In this document: positions 50,601 to 62,332 of the stretch, piece after piece
Position numbering within the stretch: the first letter of the stretch is position 1
Layout: each line of letters opens with the position of its first letter
DNA from: Polytrichum commune
Lineage: Eukaryota; Streptophyta; Polytrichopsida; Polytrichales; Polytrichaceae
Assembly (NCBI GenBank): GCA_950295325.1
Contig: OX485808.1
Coordinates: forward strand, 3,660,501 to 3,724,500
Length of the DNA: 64,000 nt
Direction of reading: 5' to 3'
The notes under the pieces: generated by a model
What the model was told of the DNA's origin: nothing
Databases searched by the model: none
Seen by the model: only the letters and a program-made list of their open reading frames with translations
Position numbers and translations under genes: made by a program

Positions 50601-51846
50601 CTTGCTCTTGTGCCCAATGATCGACATGGCCTACTAGAATGTACCAAAACAACCCAAACATATCAATGGACTTTTTGAGCATGCCATTGAACATGACACA
50701 ACACCAAAACATTATTTCCACTCCAAATACCCAAAGAAACGGAACCTCATCATTTACTGTTGTTATCATCATTAATAAAGAACATAAATTAAACCAAGCA
50801 TTTCTACCCCCCCCAACCCACAAGGGGAGGGGGGGGGGGGACCTTGTAATTTTTGGAGGAAAGACGGTGGTGTTGGGGTCACCATCACCAAGTGGCCTGA
50901 AAAAATCCATGCCCATTTTCAATTGTCCACATCCATAAGATCTTGGTTTCATGAGGCAATGGTGTATCCGAGTGTGTATGTGTGTGTGGGGATGGGTGTA
51001 CAAGTGTGTACAATTTGTGGTGTTATGATGAGTGGTCCCTTTGGGGGCACTTTTAATGGCCCAAATGATTGCCTCAAGTGAGCCGAGTGGGTCCACCCTT
51101 TCGTCCCCAACAATAACCATTTACACCATCCTCATAATTTGGCTTTCAATTTGCTTTCAACCTCACAATTGCCAAGTAAACAAGACCATTAAGAGGCTTG
51201 AAGTAGATGTGAAACCCCCTCATCCTTTCACCTTCTACGTACATGTAAGTAGTTGTAGGAAGTTGGTTTACAAAGCATTTGGGGGGAGACAATCACAACG
51301 TAGGAGACCTCTTTAACATGCTTTTCCTTGAATATATTTTAAGGGATAATATTAAGATTGATGTCTAACTTTGCTAAAGCATGTCAAGAGTTATATGATG
51401 GTCTTAGACATGTCACCTAGAACAAGAAAAGAAAAAGAAAAAGAAAAAGTCATTGAAATTTCACCAATGTGAATATGGATCCGTTAATCTTATAGTGTTC
51501 AAGGATTTCCCCTTGATGCGTCATTGGAACATATTTGGAATGTTCATCCTCTAATTATTGTATTTCCCCCACATTTTATCAATTATATGATCCTTCTTGT
51601 TGTTGATTCAAATATATTAAGTCCCTTGTTTTGGGTTTGACTTTTGCATGATCATATAGAAGGACATTACACCCTTCTTCATTATCAAGGACTTTCCAAC
51701 AACACCAAACCAACCACAACCATATGGCTCAATGAACATGATATAATGTAAAGATATGTACTCAAAAAATCTAATATAGGTGCATGAACCATGCAAATCA
51801 CATCCAAAATTTGGCAGGTATTGATAGCTAAAAGATACTTGAAATT

Positions 51847-51848
<2 letters not shown>
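47618..51848. other. Intergenic DNA, no gene recognised
   Basis: G runs lie at 49257-49268 and 50829-50840. A TTA/ATA-rich stretch lies at 48955-49015. Open frames of 95-107 codons overlap on both strands at 49394-49776, and a 177-codon minus frame lies at 50587-51120. None has a recognisable domain and the latter includes translated simple repeats (His/Thr from a CA-rich tract, Pro from poly-C). A genuine unrecognised exon in 50.6-51.3 kb (-) cannot be excluded. Confidence 0.4.

Positions 51849-51916
<68 letters not shown>
51849..51916. repeat. (GA)34 microsatellite
   Basis: 68 bp of perfect GA repeat. It gives rise to Ser-Leu and Glu-Arg repeat frames on the two strands (51617-52048 minus, 51846-52151 plus), which I regard as artefacts. 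Confidence 0.98.
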
Positions 51917-51921
<5 letters not shown>

Positions 51922-52398
51922 AACTTGTTTCAAAGCTTGAACTTCCTCTTTCAAAGGCCAAACCCTTCAAACTCTTCTTCATTGCAATGCAAGGGTGGGT
52001 GGGTGGGTGCGAATTTTCCTTAGACTCCTTCAACTTCTTTTTCAACATTCAGATTTGTAACAAAGTACTTGCTTGCATGGTAGTATATTTGTTTTCAAAT
52101 ATGTCTAAGTTTGTGCATGGTGAGGTATCCACATGTTGTGTATTGGGCTAAGTTGCTTTGCAAGAATGTATACCATACCTAGGGTTTCTATTTCTCAATG
52201 ATATACAACAATAAGGGTTGAACATGAAAGTCTCCTACCTTGGAAGTTCAAGCAAACACCCTTTGCTTCATCACAAAACATATGCAACATGACCATAACA
52301 ACTGTGGAGTACCACTAGGGTACAAGTTCCTAGTAACTTCATCCAATAACATTGTATGAAAACTCTTGAGCATAATACATCATTATATGTGTTGAAAT

Positions 52399-52509
52399 TG
52401 GTGCCTCACATGTGCCCATGCCATTAACCAACAATATTTGAGGATTCGTTGCGTACACGAAGTAAGTCATAGCTTGACCCAATTGTCATCCATGTCACAC
52501 ACCATTAAC
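52399..52509. repeat. Dispersed repeat pair with 21638-21748
   Basis: Second copy of the repeat described at 21638. Confidence 0.7.
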
Positions 52510-55500
52510 AAAATCCAAATGCATTGTGGTATTTCAACCTACATTGAATATGAAATTTTGTGTCACCAACTCTAATTGTCTTGTTCAATACCAATTGTCA
52601 ACCACAGTATAGTGTCACCAACAGTAAATGTTAACCCGACATTATTTGTCATTTCTTGTAATTTTCGATGGGATTATAGATTCAAAAGTGTTGCAAAAAT
52701 TGTCACTTACCAAGTGGTTTATCATCCAAATTTCAATCATCCATGACAATATTTCATCACGAGTTGCTGACAAGAGAAAGGTAGGGTTTTGGCCAACGGA
52801 TGAACTCATCCATCATCCATGACAATATTTGTTCACTTATTCATAAGAAGTGTCATCCAAAAGGTTACCATAGTGACATTAAATATCATATTTAGTGTAC
52901 CTCATTCATTGCAAGATGACAAATGAGTGTTCAAACATGTTCCTTTGCCATGATTGGGTAACTCCAAGTAGAATATTCTTCTTGTGGTTTATCCTAACTT
53001 CTCCCACATTTAGCATGTATTTATTGTCTCGGTAAATATGAACAATGTGAGTACTTAATCTCACTTGCATGTATGCTAAAAAAAGGCTTATTTAGGGTTA
53101 AGGGTTTACATTGGAGACCTTAATTGTGGTAGGTTTCAATAAACCCTATATGTTAAGCATGAATTAGTGACGTGAGTTACATATGTAACTTTGGTTATTT
53201 TACCCTATTCATCCACCATCATGGTACAATTCTCTTCATGGTAAGTGTAGTACCTTTCCATGTACATGTAGGTTTCTAATGAGCTTGAAGTCCTTTTTTT
53301 GTTTTCAAAAGACTATGGCTAAGTAGATTAATGTTAGAGTTCTTTTAAGCACGCGAGAGAGAGAAAGAGAGCTCATATGTAAACCCAAAGTGAATTTACG
53401 GAACATGTCTGTGGGACAAGTGCTACGGCCTCATGTTAGAGGTGGTCCCTATGGTATATGGTTTTGATATAAAAAATAGAATATTCTTTTTTGGAAAAGA
53501 ACTTGTGAAAAATCTTATCAAATGTCCCTTGAAGGAGTTGCCACAAAATGAGAGAAAATTACTTAGTTAGGCAAAGGTGTACAATATGAGGTGTCTAAAC
53601 TAGATTCCACTTGTCAGTGAGGTCCATCGCAAGTTCAACAAACAATACAATTATTTGCAATGTAAAGCATATGAAACCATAGGGATTTGGTCCCAAACCC
53701 CAAGTTTATGAGAAGTAATAAAAAATAGCCCAAGTTTTCTTATTGCTTAAAGTATCATACACAAAGAGTGGTGTTAGGCTTTTCAAAACCGACTTTCTAG
53801 TTTATCCTACTAGGATGGGTGGGCCAAGCCAACCTTGCACACGATGTTTTGGAATTTAGAATAGTGGGTCCTATGTTCATATTCTATTTATAGATCCTAC
53901 AGCTTTTTCATCATCTGAGAGGTGGAAAAAAGAGATCCCAAAACTTTCACCCAACTTTCAAATTAGATCCAACACAAGGTGAGCTAACAAACTCTCATGA
54001 TATAATGTCAAGCATACTTAGACTAGGGTGTAGGGTTTTTAATTAGAATTGGATATATAGAAAACATCTATTATTTTGTTAAAACTACTAAAATGATGGT
54101 TTTATTTTGTATCATTTTTAAACATGTAAACAATGTTTCTAGACATGTAGGATTGCATGTTAGTAGTAACCTTCTCATTCATTTTCGGACATGTTCAATC
54201 TCATTTTTTGTGATATTTTGTGAAGTAAAGTGGGACAACCACTCATTTCTCATGCACAAGGAGAATGTAGAAAGTGGTGGTTATGGTCCATGGTCACTAG
54301 TGTAAACAAGTCCCAAGTTGTTGATGCTCTAGGTGAAACATGAAGTGTCACTATGGTCTTACACCTTTCCTCTTATTCTATCTCTTATACATGGAGGAGC
54401 GGTGCTCTTTGTTCATGATCGGAGGACGGTTCCTGCCACCGAAAAAAAAACCCCGCCCATCCCATGCGATATATCGATAAGCATGAATCATGCAAACTCG
54501 AAGTCTAAGCTGAGTTTAAGTTTAAGCTAGGTAACTTAACTACCAATTGAACTAAGTTGCCATGAAAACTATACTTTTATGTATTTGTAAGTATGATAAT
54601 TGAAGTTCTTAAGAAACATAACGACAACTCGATTGTTCATACATGATTTTTTTTATAAGAATGACAAAGTTGATTTTTCATGACTAAAAGATCCTTGACA
54701 AGTTATAAATAAATCATGATCTATTTGCATGTGACTAAGTTTATATTGGTGTTTGCATGAGTGCAATCCTACAGTTGTGTCAAAACCCTCAAGTAACTTT
54801 AGGTGTGTTGGTTCTATTTGGTTTATTTTCATAACCTGCGACTCCTACCAATTAGATTTACACAATGAACAACGATTCGAAAAGAAATCCTAATCTTAAA
54901 TCTAGACCTTCAAATAGTCTAATTTCATCTAAATATGTGTTTAAAATACATATTTATAGAGTTGTTTTCACAAAGATGAATAAAATATTATTTACGAAGT
55001 TATTTATATATTTATTTGAATGATATAGTCACCAAGTTGGTGTCCATTGCCCACTAATTTATTCAAAATATCAAAATCCATTATTATTTTTCACATTCAA
55101 TTGAATGATATAATCACCAAGCCAATGTCTAGCACATGCCATCACTAGTCTCTTATAGATAGAGGAGCAATGCTTTTTGTCTGTGACTGGATGATGGTTC
55201 CAGCCATGGAAAAAAACCCCGGCCCTCCCATGCACTACAACGTTGGTAACACTTGTAGTACAATCACACTATCACCAAGATGCTAATTATAATGAAGCCA
55301 GACCTTGCCACATAAGCCACACTTGCAATAATTCTTGATTTGAGTTGGAGTAATGCAGTTCAGCCACGTAGTGTGCTTAGTTGAGTAGGTACAATGCTTC
55401 TCTTTTCAATGAGGGTAACATTTTTGTCATTTGGAGATGATTTGAGTGGACTTTCGATCAAAACACCAACCCCAATTTAATTTCTAAATTGTTGCCCCTC

Positions 55501-55773
55501 AAGACCACTATTGATATTCCTATTATAATCTCCTACATAACAAAACTTCAAAGTTAAAAATTTGGATTGTGAGTAGTCACCTCTAACTTGCAAACATTTA
55601 TACAATTGGATTTTTCAAATAAAAGCTTTACGCTTTAGCTATGGCCGTTGAAATTGAGGTCACATTATATGGGCAAAGTTGAGGAAATTGGACGTGGGAA
55701 GTCAGGGGTTAAACCGATCGCACCAAATGATCAGGCCCAACTTCAACTTATTTTATAGTTTTGTGCAGTTGAA
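52510..55773. other. Intergenic DNA with one duplicated segment
   Basis: 54378-54475 and 55142-55235 are diverged direct copies (tctcttata.atggaggagc, then gtgctcttt/atgcttttt, then ggttcc, then gaaaaaaa..ccccg, then tcccatgc). No gene recognised. A (GA)n-like stretch lies at 53355-53372. Confidence 0.5.
54378..54475. repeat. Direct repeat pair with 55142-55235
   Basis: Shared collinear words are listed in the entry for the surrounding region. The copies are about 760 bp apart, both on plus. Confidence 0.65.
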
Positions 55774-55974
55774 CATTATGGTATTTAGTGTCAATGACTA
55801 TATGGGTTTACACAATGCTCTAATTTTTTTTTGCTGAGGAAAAAAGTTAACTTTGTGAGTTTCATGAAGTAAACCTATTTAACATTTTTTTGGTAAAACA
55901 TAAAATCTATAACAAGGAGTTATGACTTTGCGTACTTCCAAATAGTAAGTGACACTATGTACCATAACAGTGTA
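55774..55974. mobile_element. MITE family B, copy 2
   Basis: The left end is ttatggtatttagtgtcaat. The right end is agtaagtgacactatgtacc followed by ataac, inverted relative to the left. The interior carries the family words ttttggtaaaac and gcgtacttccaaatag. Slightly truncated at the outer tips. Confidence 0.6.
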
Positions 55975-56925
55975 CCATTGGTAGTGAAGAAAATTTTGAA
56001 ATAGAAGAAATCAATGATAAAGAAATATTTTAAATGAAGTCACTTGAACATCAATACTTTTGTGAACAATTCAAATATACAAAAGACTCTTAAAAAATAT
56101 TTTTGGGATAAATGCATTCTTAGAACCATAAATCATGTCACTTTCAATACGATAAAAACTTGATAGTTTCAATACTTTAATATACATAATAAATCAAACT
56201 TACACATAAAGAAATTCGTGTATAAAAAATAATTCAATTGCAATAAATTGACTATCAATATTTATATATATAAAAGTTCCAGTAAAAATGATTATAAGAA
56301 TAAAATTTTGTTTTTTAATACATATTCTACCCAAGCCAACAATCATGCCATTCCGATATGATAAAGAATGTAATGATATTTTTGTCATGAAAATGACATG
56401 TGTTGAAGAAATTGATGATAAGTAATTCATTTGATACTTTTTAAATTGGGCTTTGATAGATTTGAAATAGAAGGATCCATACACAATATCATATGAATAT
56501 ATATATATATATGCCAATTCAATCTAGGAAGGAAATCCTTGGGTTAAACATAATTGTGTAACAAAAATGATCATCAAGAAATAATCTAAACCAAAAATTT
56601 AGTATCAACTCATTCTTATACACAAAAATTACATCTGGCTTATGTAATTACCATTTGAAATCACACATTTTGAATACTAATATATTACAAGATCGTATGG
56701 AATGCAATACATAGCACGTTGAAAACTACATTATGTAAGCTTTACACAGCTTACCCTTGAATTTTAAATGAGATTTCAAATTATTGCTTTGGCTTTTATA
56801 AATGATACGAACATCCAATCTTGACTCTTCCTACACAATTGCATCGCCACTACCATAGTAGTAGTGCACAATGTAGCATACGACTAATTGTTAGATTAAA
56901 CTTTTTGATACTCATTTCATCACCA
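55975..56925. other. AT-rich intergenic DNA
   Basis: Very AT-rich, with (TA)n at 56497-56512. A 105-codon minus frame (56200-56517) is Ile/Phe/Tyr-rich from base composition. No gene recognised. Confidence 0.55.
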
Positions 56926-57071
56926 CATAACATTATTCAGATCCATAACAATGTTTTGTGGGATTGACAATATTATGTAGAATATTCCCACACTCAGTAT
57001 GAATGTGGAGAATATTCCGCATAATATTGTCAGTCCCACAAAACATTGTTATGGATTTGAATAATGTTATG
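56926..57071. repeat. Long near-perfect hairpin, 146 bp
   Basis: The arms are about 67 bp and pair almost perfectly: cataacattattcagatcca on the left against tggatttgaataatgttatg on the right, and aatattatgtagaatattcc against gagaatattccgcataatat near the loop. The loop is about 11 bases (ctcagtatgaa). Only a few mismatches and one single-base bulge are seen. It could be a short MITE or a hairpin RNA precursor. The sequence alone does not decide. Confidence 0.85.
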
Positions 57072-57189
57072 CATGCCTAATTCAAATTATTAAATCAAAT
57101 TAAGAAACAAGAGTTGTTGCATTTTCACATCCTGCTGGATGCATTGACATGGCCAATGGGAGGCTTCGACAATTTCATGTTGTGAGTCA

Positions 57190-57500
57190 CGATTGGCTCG
57201 AAAACAATGAACAGGGAGAACCAACCACTACATTGATTATTCGAATTAGTATGTGTTACTATTCGGACTTACCCTAAACCAAGCAAAGTCATTTATGGTT
57301 TTTTATTTTATTTTAATGTTTGAACAACTTATTGCAATCTTCGGTAGTAAAATTTGAACTCATGAGTAAGATGTTATTTTAGTGGAATATATTGCGTTTA
57401 CCTCAAATCCATAAAGAAATGCCAAAATATCACAACATGTAACCGGTTGAACTTTAAAACACTAGAATTTTGACCGGTTTTGCCCAAAAATCTCCCCGGA
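57190..57500. mobile_element. FB1 fragment split by a MITE-A
   Basis: 57190-57222 has the FB1 central words (cgaaaacaatgaacagggag, aacc). 57405-57500 has the FB1 right-arm end (acatgtaaccggttgaactt, acactagaattttgaccggt, ctccccgga). Between them, 57225-57400 is A-like (attcgaattagtatgtgtta, then ctattcgga). The order fits insertion of A into an older FB1, with loss of part of both. Confidence 0.55.
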
Positions 57501-57534
57501 CGCCACCGAGAGAAGTGATAAGCATTGCAATTAT

Positions 57535-58100
57535 GGCCGCTTCACACTATGGCCGTCCAAGTCGAGAGGCCATGGGATTGAATGGCCAAACTTTGTTGCG
57601 AGTCCAAAGAAATGGGCTGAAAATAACCAATAAAATATAGGAATTGGAGACCTTGGCCGGGCACATTGTGAAGCCTCCAAAGGCGAAGCCCAAAGTCCAA
57701 ACCTTTGGCCATGAACTCCCATGGCTTCTCGACTTGGACGACCATAGTGTGAAGCCTTCAAAGGCCAAGCCCAAAGTCCAAAGGAAGGAGGAGCATCCCA
57801 CCTTGTTCCCTACCCAAAACATCCCCTCCAATCTAGCAGCCAAGATCTTGTCGATGTTTGATTTTTTTATGAAAAAAATCAATGGCCTCTCGACCATAGT
57901 TTGGGTTTCCATTCCCGTGCGACCCAAACTTCCTTTGAGTCAATAATAACCGTCATGTAGGCATTTTGGAGAGCGACGGTCTTTGGACTTTGACCTATGG
58001 TGTGAAGGGTCGAGAGGCCAAATTCTTGGTTTCTTGCAATATGATCGGTGGAAATCAACAGCCTCTCGACCTTAGGCCATAGTGTCAAGCGGCTCTTAGT
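57535..58100. repeat. Complex inverted and direct repeat around 'ggccatagtgtgaagc'
   Basis: 57535-57576 (ggccgcttcacactatggcc, then gtccaagtcgagaggccat) is inverted at 57717-57756. A 34 bp block (gtgaagcctccaaaggcgaa and onward) at 57668-57701 is directly repeated at 57749-57782. Further copies of the core occur at about 57988-58018 (tatggtgtgaagggtcgaga) and 58068-58098 (cctctcgaccttaggccata). Open frames on both strands (up to 126 codons) share this low-complexity symmetry and are not supported as genes. Confidence 0.7.
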
Positions 58101-58325
58101 ATCTCTTACACAAAAGAATCTTGCACATCATGAAACATTAAAGTTCCTACACAAAATTTTGCATTGAGAGTACCTATGCAAAATTGAGTGACAACGTATC
58201 CAAGTAGTAGCGGGTAGGATAGTGGGTCTAAGCAAGTGGTAGAGGGTTTGTTGGGGACACCCTCTAAAGCCAAGATTCTCCCACTAATCCAACATTTGTA
58301 GGTTTCCGATAGAATGAAATGATAG

Positions 58326-58544
58326 TTGATGGAAAGTCCAATACATGATGAGGAGAGCGGGACCCCATGCAAAATCCAATTTAATGAGTCGAAGGCTTGG
58401 GCACGGCGGGTTGTGGGCCCCCGAAAAATGACTTTGGGGTATGAAGATCTCGCCAAATCCGGAACTATTTATTCCGCCATTGGATTCTACACAGGAATCC
58501 TTTTGTATTTAATGGTTGCGAGCGGTATTCTTGCATCTTGTTGA
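58326..58544 (+). CDS. Small open frame with one predicted membrane helix, doubtful
   Basis: 72 codons from ATG 58326. The N-terminal half is polar (MMESPIHDEESGTPCKIQF, WARRVVGPRKM). The C-terminal part IYSAIGFYTGILLYLMVASG is a continuous hydrophobic stretch long enough for one membrane span, followed by ILASC and a stop. I do not recognise a family. A 116-codon frame covers the same bases on minus (58106-58456). It may be a chance frame, an internal exon or an old insertion. Confidence 0.2.
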   Translation: MMESPIHDEESGTPCKIQFNESKAWARRVVGPRKMTLGYEDLAKSGTIYSAIGFYTGILLYLMVASGILASC

Positions 58545-58938
58545 GGTTACTTGAGTGACGGAATGGAAGCAACAATATTTTAGTTTTCATTTAGTTTATG
58601 TAGTTTTTTAAAACTAGGTATTGATTTGTGTGGGGAGAAACGAGGATTTATGTATTTAAATGGCATGTATCATGAAGGTGTTGCAAATATTAAAAACATT
58701 ATTAGCGAGGATTCCACTATTGTTGACGACGGGCATGTTTGGTGCTCGTCCATCCATATCACGAAGGCGTTGTGAACAGAGCGTGTGTGGTCATGGGCAG
58801 ACCACATTCAAGTCATTCACAACGCCCCATCTTACAGTATACGAAACTGCTCAGGCAACCCGGGAAAAAAAAATCTTTAGATAGATGAAAAATCAATGTT
58901 TGCAAGATGAAGGGGTTGATTGTTCATCCCATCGCATG
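58545..58938. other. Intergenic DNA, no gene recognised
   Basis: Two plus-strand frames are open across 58660-58880 but neither has a recognisable motif. Confidence 0.4.
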
Positions 58939-59057
58939 GGAGTATTTGTGTGGGATTTTGAAGGTTCCCAAAGGGTTCCCTATGTTCCCAAATGAGTTCC
59001 CCTCATGGGAACTCATTTGGGAACGTAGGGAACCTTCAAATCCCACACAAATGCTCT
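58939..59057. repeat. Long hairpin with 5-base loop
   Basis: The left arm, ggagtatttgtgtgggattt, then gaaggttccc, then tatgttcccaaatgagttcc, pairs with the right arm ggaactcatttgggaacgta, then gggaaccttc, then aaatcccacacaaatgctct. The loop is about 59002-59006. The left arm has one extra short block (aaagggttccc), a local duplication that would bulge out. The arms are otherwise nearly perfect over about 50 bp. It may be a very short MITE or a hairpin RNA precursor. Confidence 0.8.
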
Positions 59058-60299
59058 CACACAACCGGTCAAATTTTATTTCATTTCAAGGTTGGTTGTT
59101 GAAAGGGGCTTTGGGTTGATGGCTAGTACCCTTGGTTCTACTTTTCAAAAGGAAGAGGTAGGAGTTTGAACCCCCCCCCCCGGTTGGCATCATCTCCTCT
59201 GGAAGTCCTTTTAATAAAGGACTTAGTTTGATAATTTACATCCAAGATTTGTGAGTGGATGGAGGTGGAGAATTCATCCAACATGAAGTTTTTCGAGCTC
59301 TACCTTAGAGGAAGAGAAGCCATAAACTAGGGCATCATAGGAGCCTTTAGATTTGTCAAATCACAATCAACGGTTGAGATCTTCCTAGCCCCCGACCACA
59401 CGGGAGGCATTCACAACACCTCAGTGACGCGACTCGTCCATGTCTATAAATAAAATATCTTGCTACAAATGGTGGTATTTTACAACCATAACGAATATTG
59501 ATGTAGCAATTTAGTTGCTTGTGGCTTGTTTACACTATGGACCATTGACCATGATCATTGTTTTCTAACATCTCTCATTGGTTGAGAAATGAATGGCGGT
59601 TCCAATTTGTTTTACACAAAGTTACTAATACTAGAAGTGACTATGGGTGAGCATGTCAGTAAGTGTACGAGAAAGTGACACAAAACCTAACATGTCCATG
59701 GCCCTTAGCTCTATGGATGCACCATCTTATTTTGCATATGAAATCATGATGAAGAGAACAAGAAAACAAACGTTGATTTAGAAGTGGGAAAGGAGTCAAA
59801 CTTTGTCCCCATTTGTAGAGGGAAAATTACGGGTGACTTGCTAAGATGATTAAGAAATTAACTAGAGAACTCCCTTCTCCACCAATTATGCCTTAGGGTT
59901 GACGGCCATTATCACCTTTCGGTGGTGGGTTGTATGAAAATAGACTTGTCACACCTACTACAATGGTTTATCATTTTGGGTTAAGGGTTGTTATAAATTG
60001 TATTAAAATTGTCATATTTTTTCAAGTGAATTTATTATCTTCCTTGAGATATAAATATATGTTATTCAATTGTGTGATTTGAGTGCAAAATGTTACTTAT
60101 GGTAAAGAGTTGTAGCAATGCGTAACTCCACGTGAAAACCACGATCTGTGGTGTGAAATGTGTAGTTCAAGGTGTGATACTTGTGCATGTTAGTTATGAA
60201 TTGATAAGATATGTAGGTTAATATTTGGAGAATTCAATATAATGTGCAGCGTGTCCCATGCCTTATTTCCACAACGACTTTATTAAGCTTTTCCACCAA
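59058..60299. other. Intergenic DNA, no gene recognised
   Basis: A C11 run lies at 59171-59181. A fragment resembling the MITE-A interior lies at about 60060-60140 (agcaatgcgtaactcca). Nothing else recognised. Confidence 0.5.
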
Positions 60300-60490
60300 T
60301 ATGTGCGATTAGGTTGCCTTCACAAATATTGTTGCCTTTTGACCCATGCAAATTACCTTGGGTCAAAATTAGATTACAAATTATTATGATCTCATACTCA
60401 TTTGTATAGAAAAAACAAAAACAAAAAACTTGTGTATTTTGTTACTACAACAATAAATATTCAAAAGAATGTGGAATGTTGATAAATTGG
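60300..60490. repeat. Dispersed repeat pair with 23325-23505
   Basis: Second copy of the repeat described at 23325. Confidence 0.65.
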
Positions 60491-62332
60491 TGTGGGGGGT
60501 ACCCTAATCACACATATCAGTGTGGTTAAGTCCAAAACACATGATGCTTGTGCACCTATGAAATATAGGTAGACAAGTGAGATGTGGTCGGCATTTAGGT
60601 GGACAAGTTGATACCCTAGTAGATGCCACACGTGTCACTCACCAAAGAGTTGGCAACTTCACCCATTTATAATAGGTGACTAGACTTAGACTAACACAAA
60701 CACGTACACATGACAAGAAAACCAACCAACGAAGAAACACATATAGGAGAGGGATTGTTTTGGTAGATCATGTGTGTTTGTGAGTGGTGGGTCCTTATGT
60801 TGGTAACGAAAAGGTCTAGGTTTGAATCCTTGAGAGGGGAGTGAAGTGCCATCTATTGAAAAGGCATTGAAAAATAAAACGTATAGTGTTTATGAGTTTG
60901 TTTTTGCACGTGACAGACATTGAACTTTAGTTGCTGCAGTTTTATGAAACGTAACAAGATATAAGATGATATAGTGAACGAATGGCTACTTTCGATTGCC
61001 TAATCCTCTAGGCGTAAACTTTACACACCACATGGTACCATTTTGGTGGGAAGGGGGACAAAAGTTGCTTCGGAATTTGGAACAAACAAAAGATTGGACA
61101 TGAGGAACCGGGTTTCGTAAGTACATAATACTTACATGGCCCTAGCTTCGCTTTGCTCTTTTTGGCACATGGCATTCAAATCACTTGCGTTAGTAGGTGG
61201 TTGGTTGCCCATGCTCAATAGTATGCACTTGAGTTTGTTCCCTAAAAAAGAAAGGGTTATTGGCAATTGCTCCACACCACAATGTCTACGTGACTCACCC
61301 TAGTAGGTAACATCTATGGAAATTGGAAAGGGATCTTAAGGGTTGTTATCATTTCCCTACTTATCCAAGTGGGGATCATTTCATAAGGAATTAGTATCAT
61401 GTGGTATTTTATGTCATTGTGGATTTTTTTTGATGATACTCGAGGATTTCACATCATCACCTATCATATCATGTGATGGTGATCTGATGTTGGACCCAAA
61501 AACATCACGTCAGCAAGAGGGGGGGGGGTTTACCTCAGGGTAAACTACCCACTCCACTACTAGCGAGTAGTCATCCGACTAAGTCAATTGCTTGCCAATA
61601 GTCGGCCTCTAAACTAGTCGACTGCTACCATGTAATTGACTTCAAAGATGATTGATGCAGAGTTGTTGCCCTAGTGTGTCCCTGCTAATAAGCGGTCGTT
61701 TTGGAGGTTGATTATGTAGAAACAATCGAATGCCCGTGAGCAATTGATATGTGGATTACATGTCCACCCAAAGTCATGTGGCGCCCATGGGATGGGCTGG
61801 GGAGGGGTCAAAATCGATGCCCTCCCTATGGGTATATATGGACCCCACTTCTATTCCACCCTCACTCCACCCTCGTTCATGTGGGTTCTTGGTTGTTGAA
61901 CAACCGTTGCCACACGGAGACTGAGGTGAGTTGGAGGGCCCACAATGTGGGTTTGTGTTTGGGAATTACACTTTATTGCACCACATCAACTTACATATTT
62001 CATACATACAAACATTATCCATTCCACACGTGACACCATAATCCATTGTGATTGTTTTCATTTATTAGAATATGGGATAGCGTTTTGAAACAATGCCGAA
62101 ACTTGTAAAATGTAAACACTTAATTTTGAAGTATTTTACATAATAGGATATAGTTTGAATAGCATAAGTGCATAATTTATTCTAAATAAAACCATTGCAG
62201 TGATTTTGGAAGCGCTAGCATATTAGATCAATTTAATTTTAGGCAAAAACAACTTTTGGTTAAGCACCAATGATGGTAGATGAAGAGAACACACCAACGG
62301 AACCTCCATGTGGTAGGGAATTGGGTTCGGGG
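60491..62332. other. Intergenic DNA, no gene recognised
   Basis: A G10 run lies at 61519-61528 next to ttacctcagggtaaactaccc. A 94-codon plus frame at 61749-62033 has no recognised domain. Confidence 0.5.

Noticed and set aside
50587-51120. 177-codon minus-strand open frame
   Set aside because: No domain recognised; it runs through a CA-rich tract (His/Thr repeats) and a poly-G/C tract (Pro run). Kept only as a possibility in the region note.
51617-52048. Minus-strand frame with Ser-Leu repeats
   Set aside because: The repeats are the translation of (GA)34; no other support.
60800-60840. Phrase 'ggtttgaatcc' resembling a tRNA T-loop
   Set aside because: No cloverleaf in the flanking 80 bases; the phrase is common in plant repeats.
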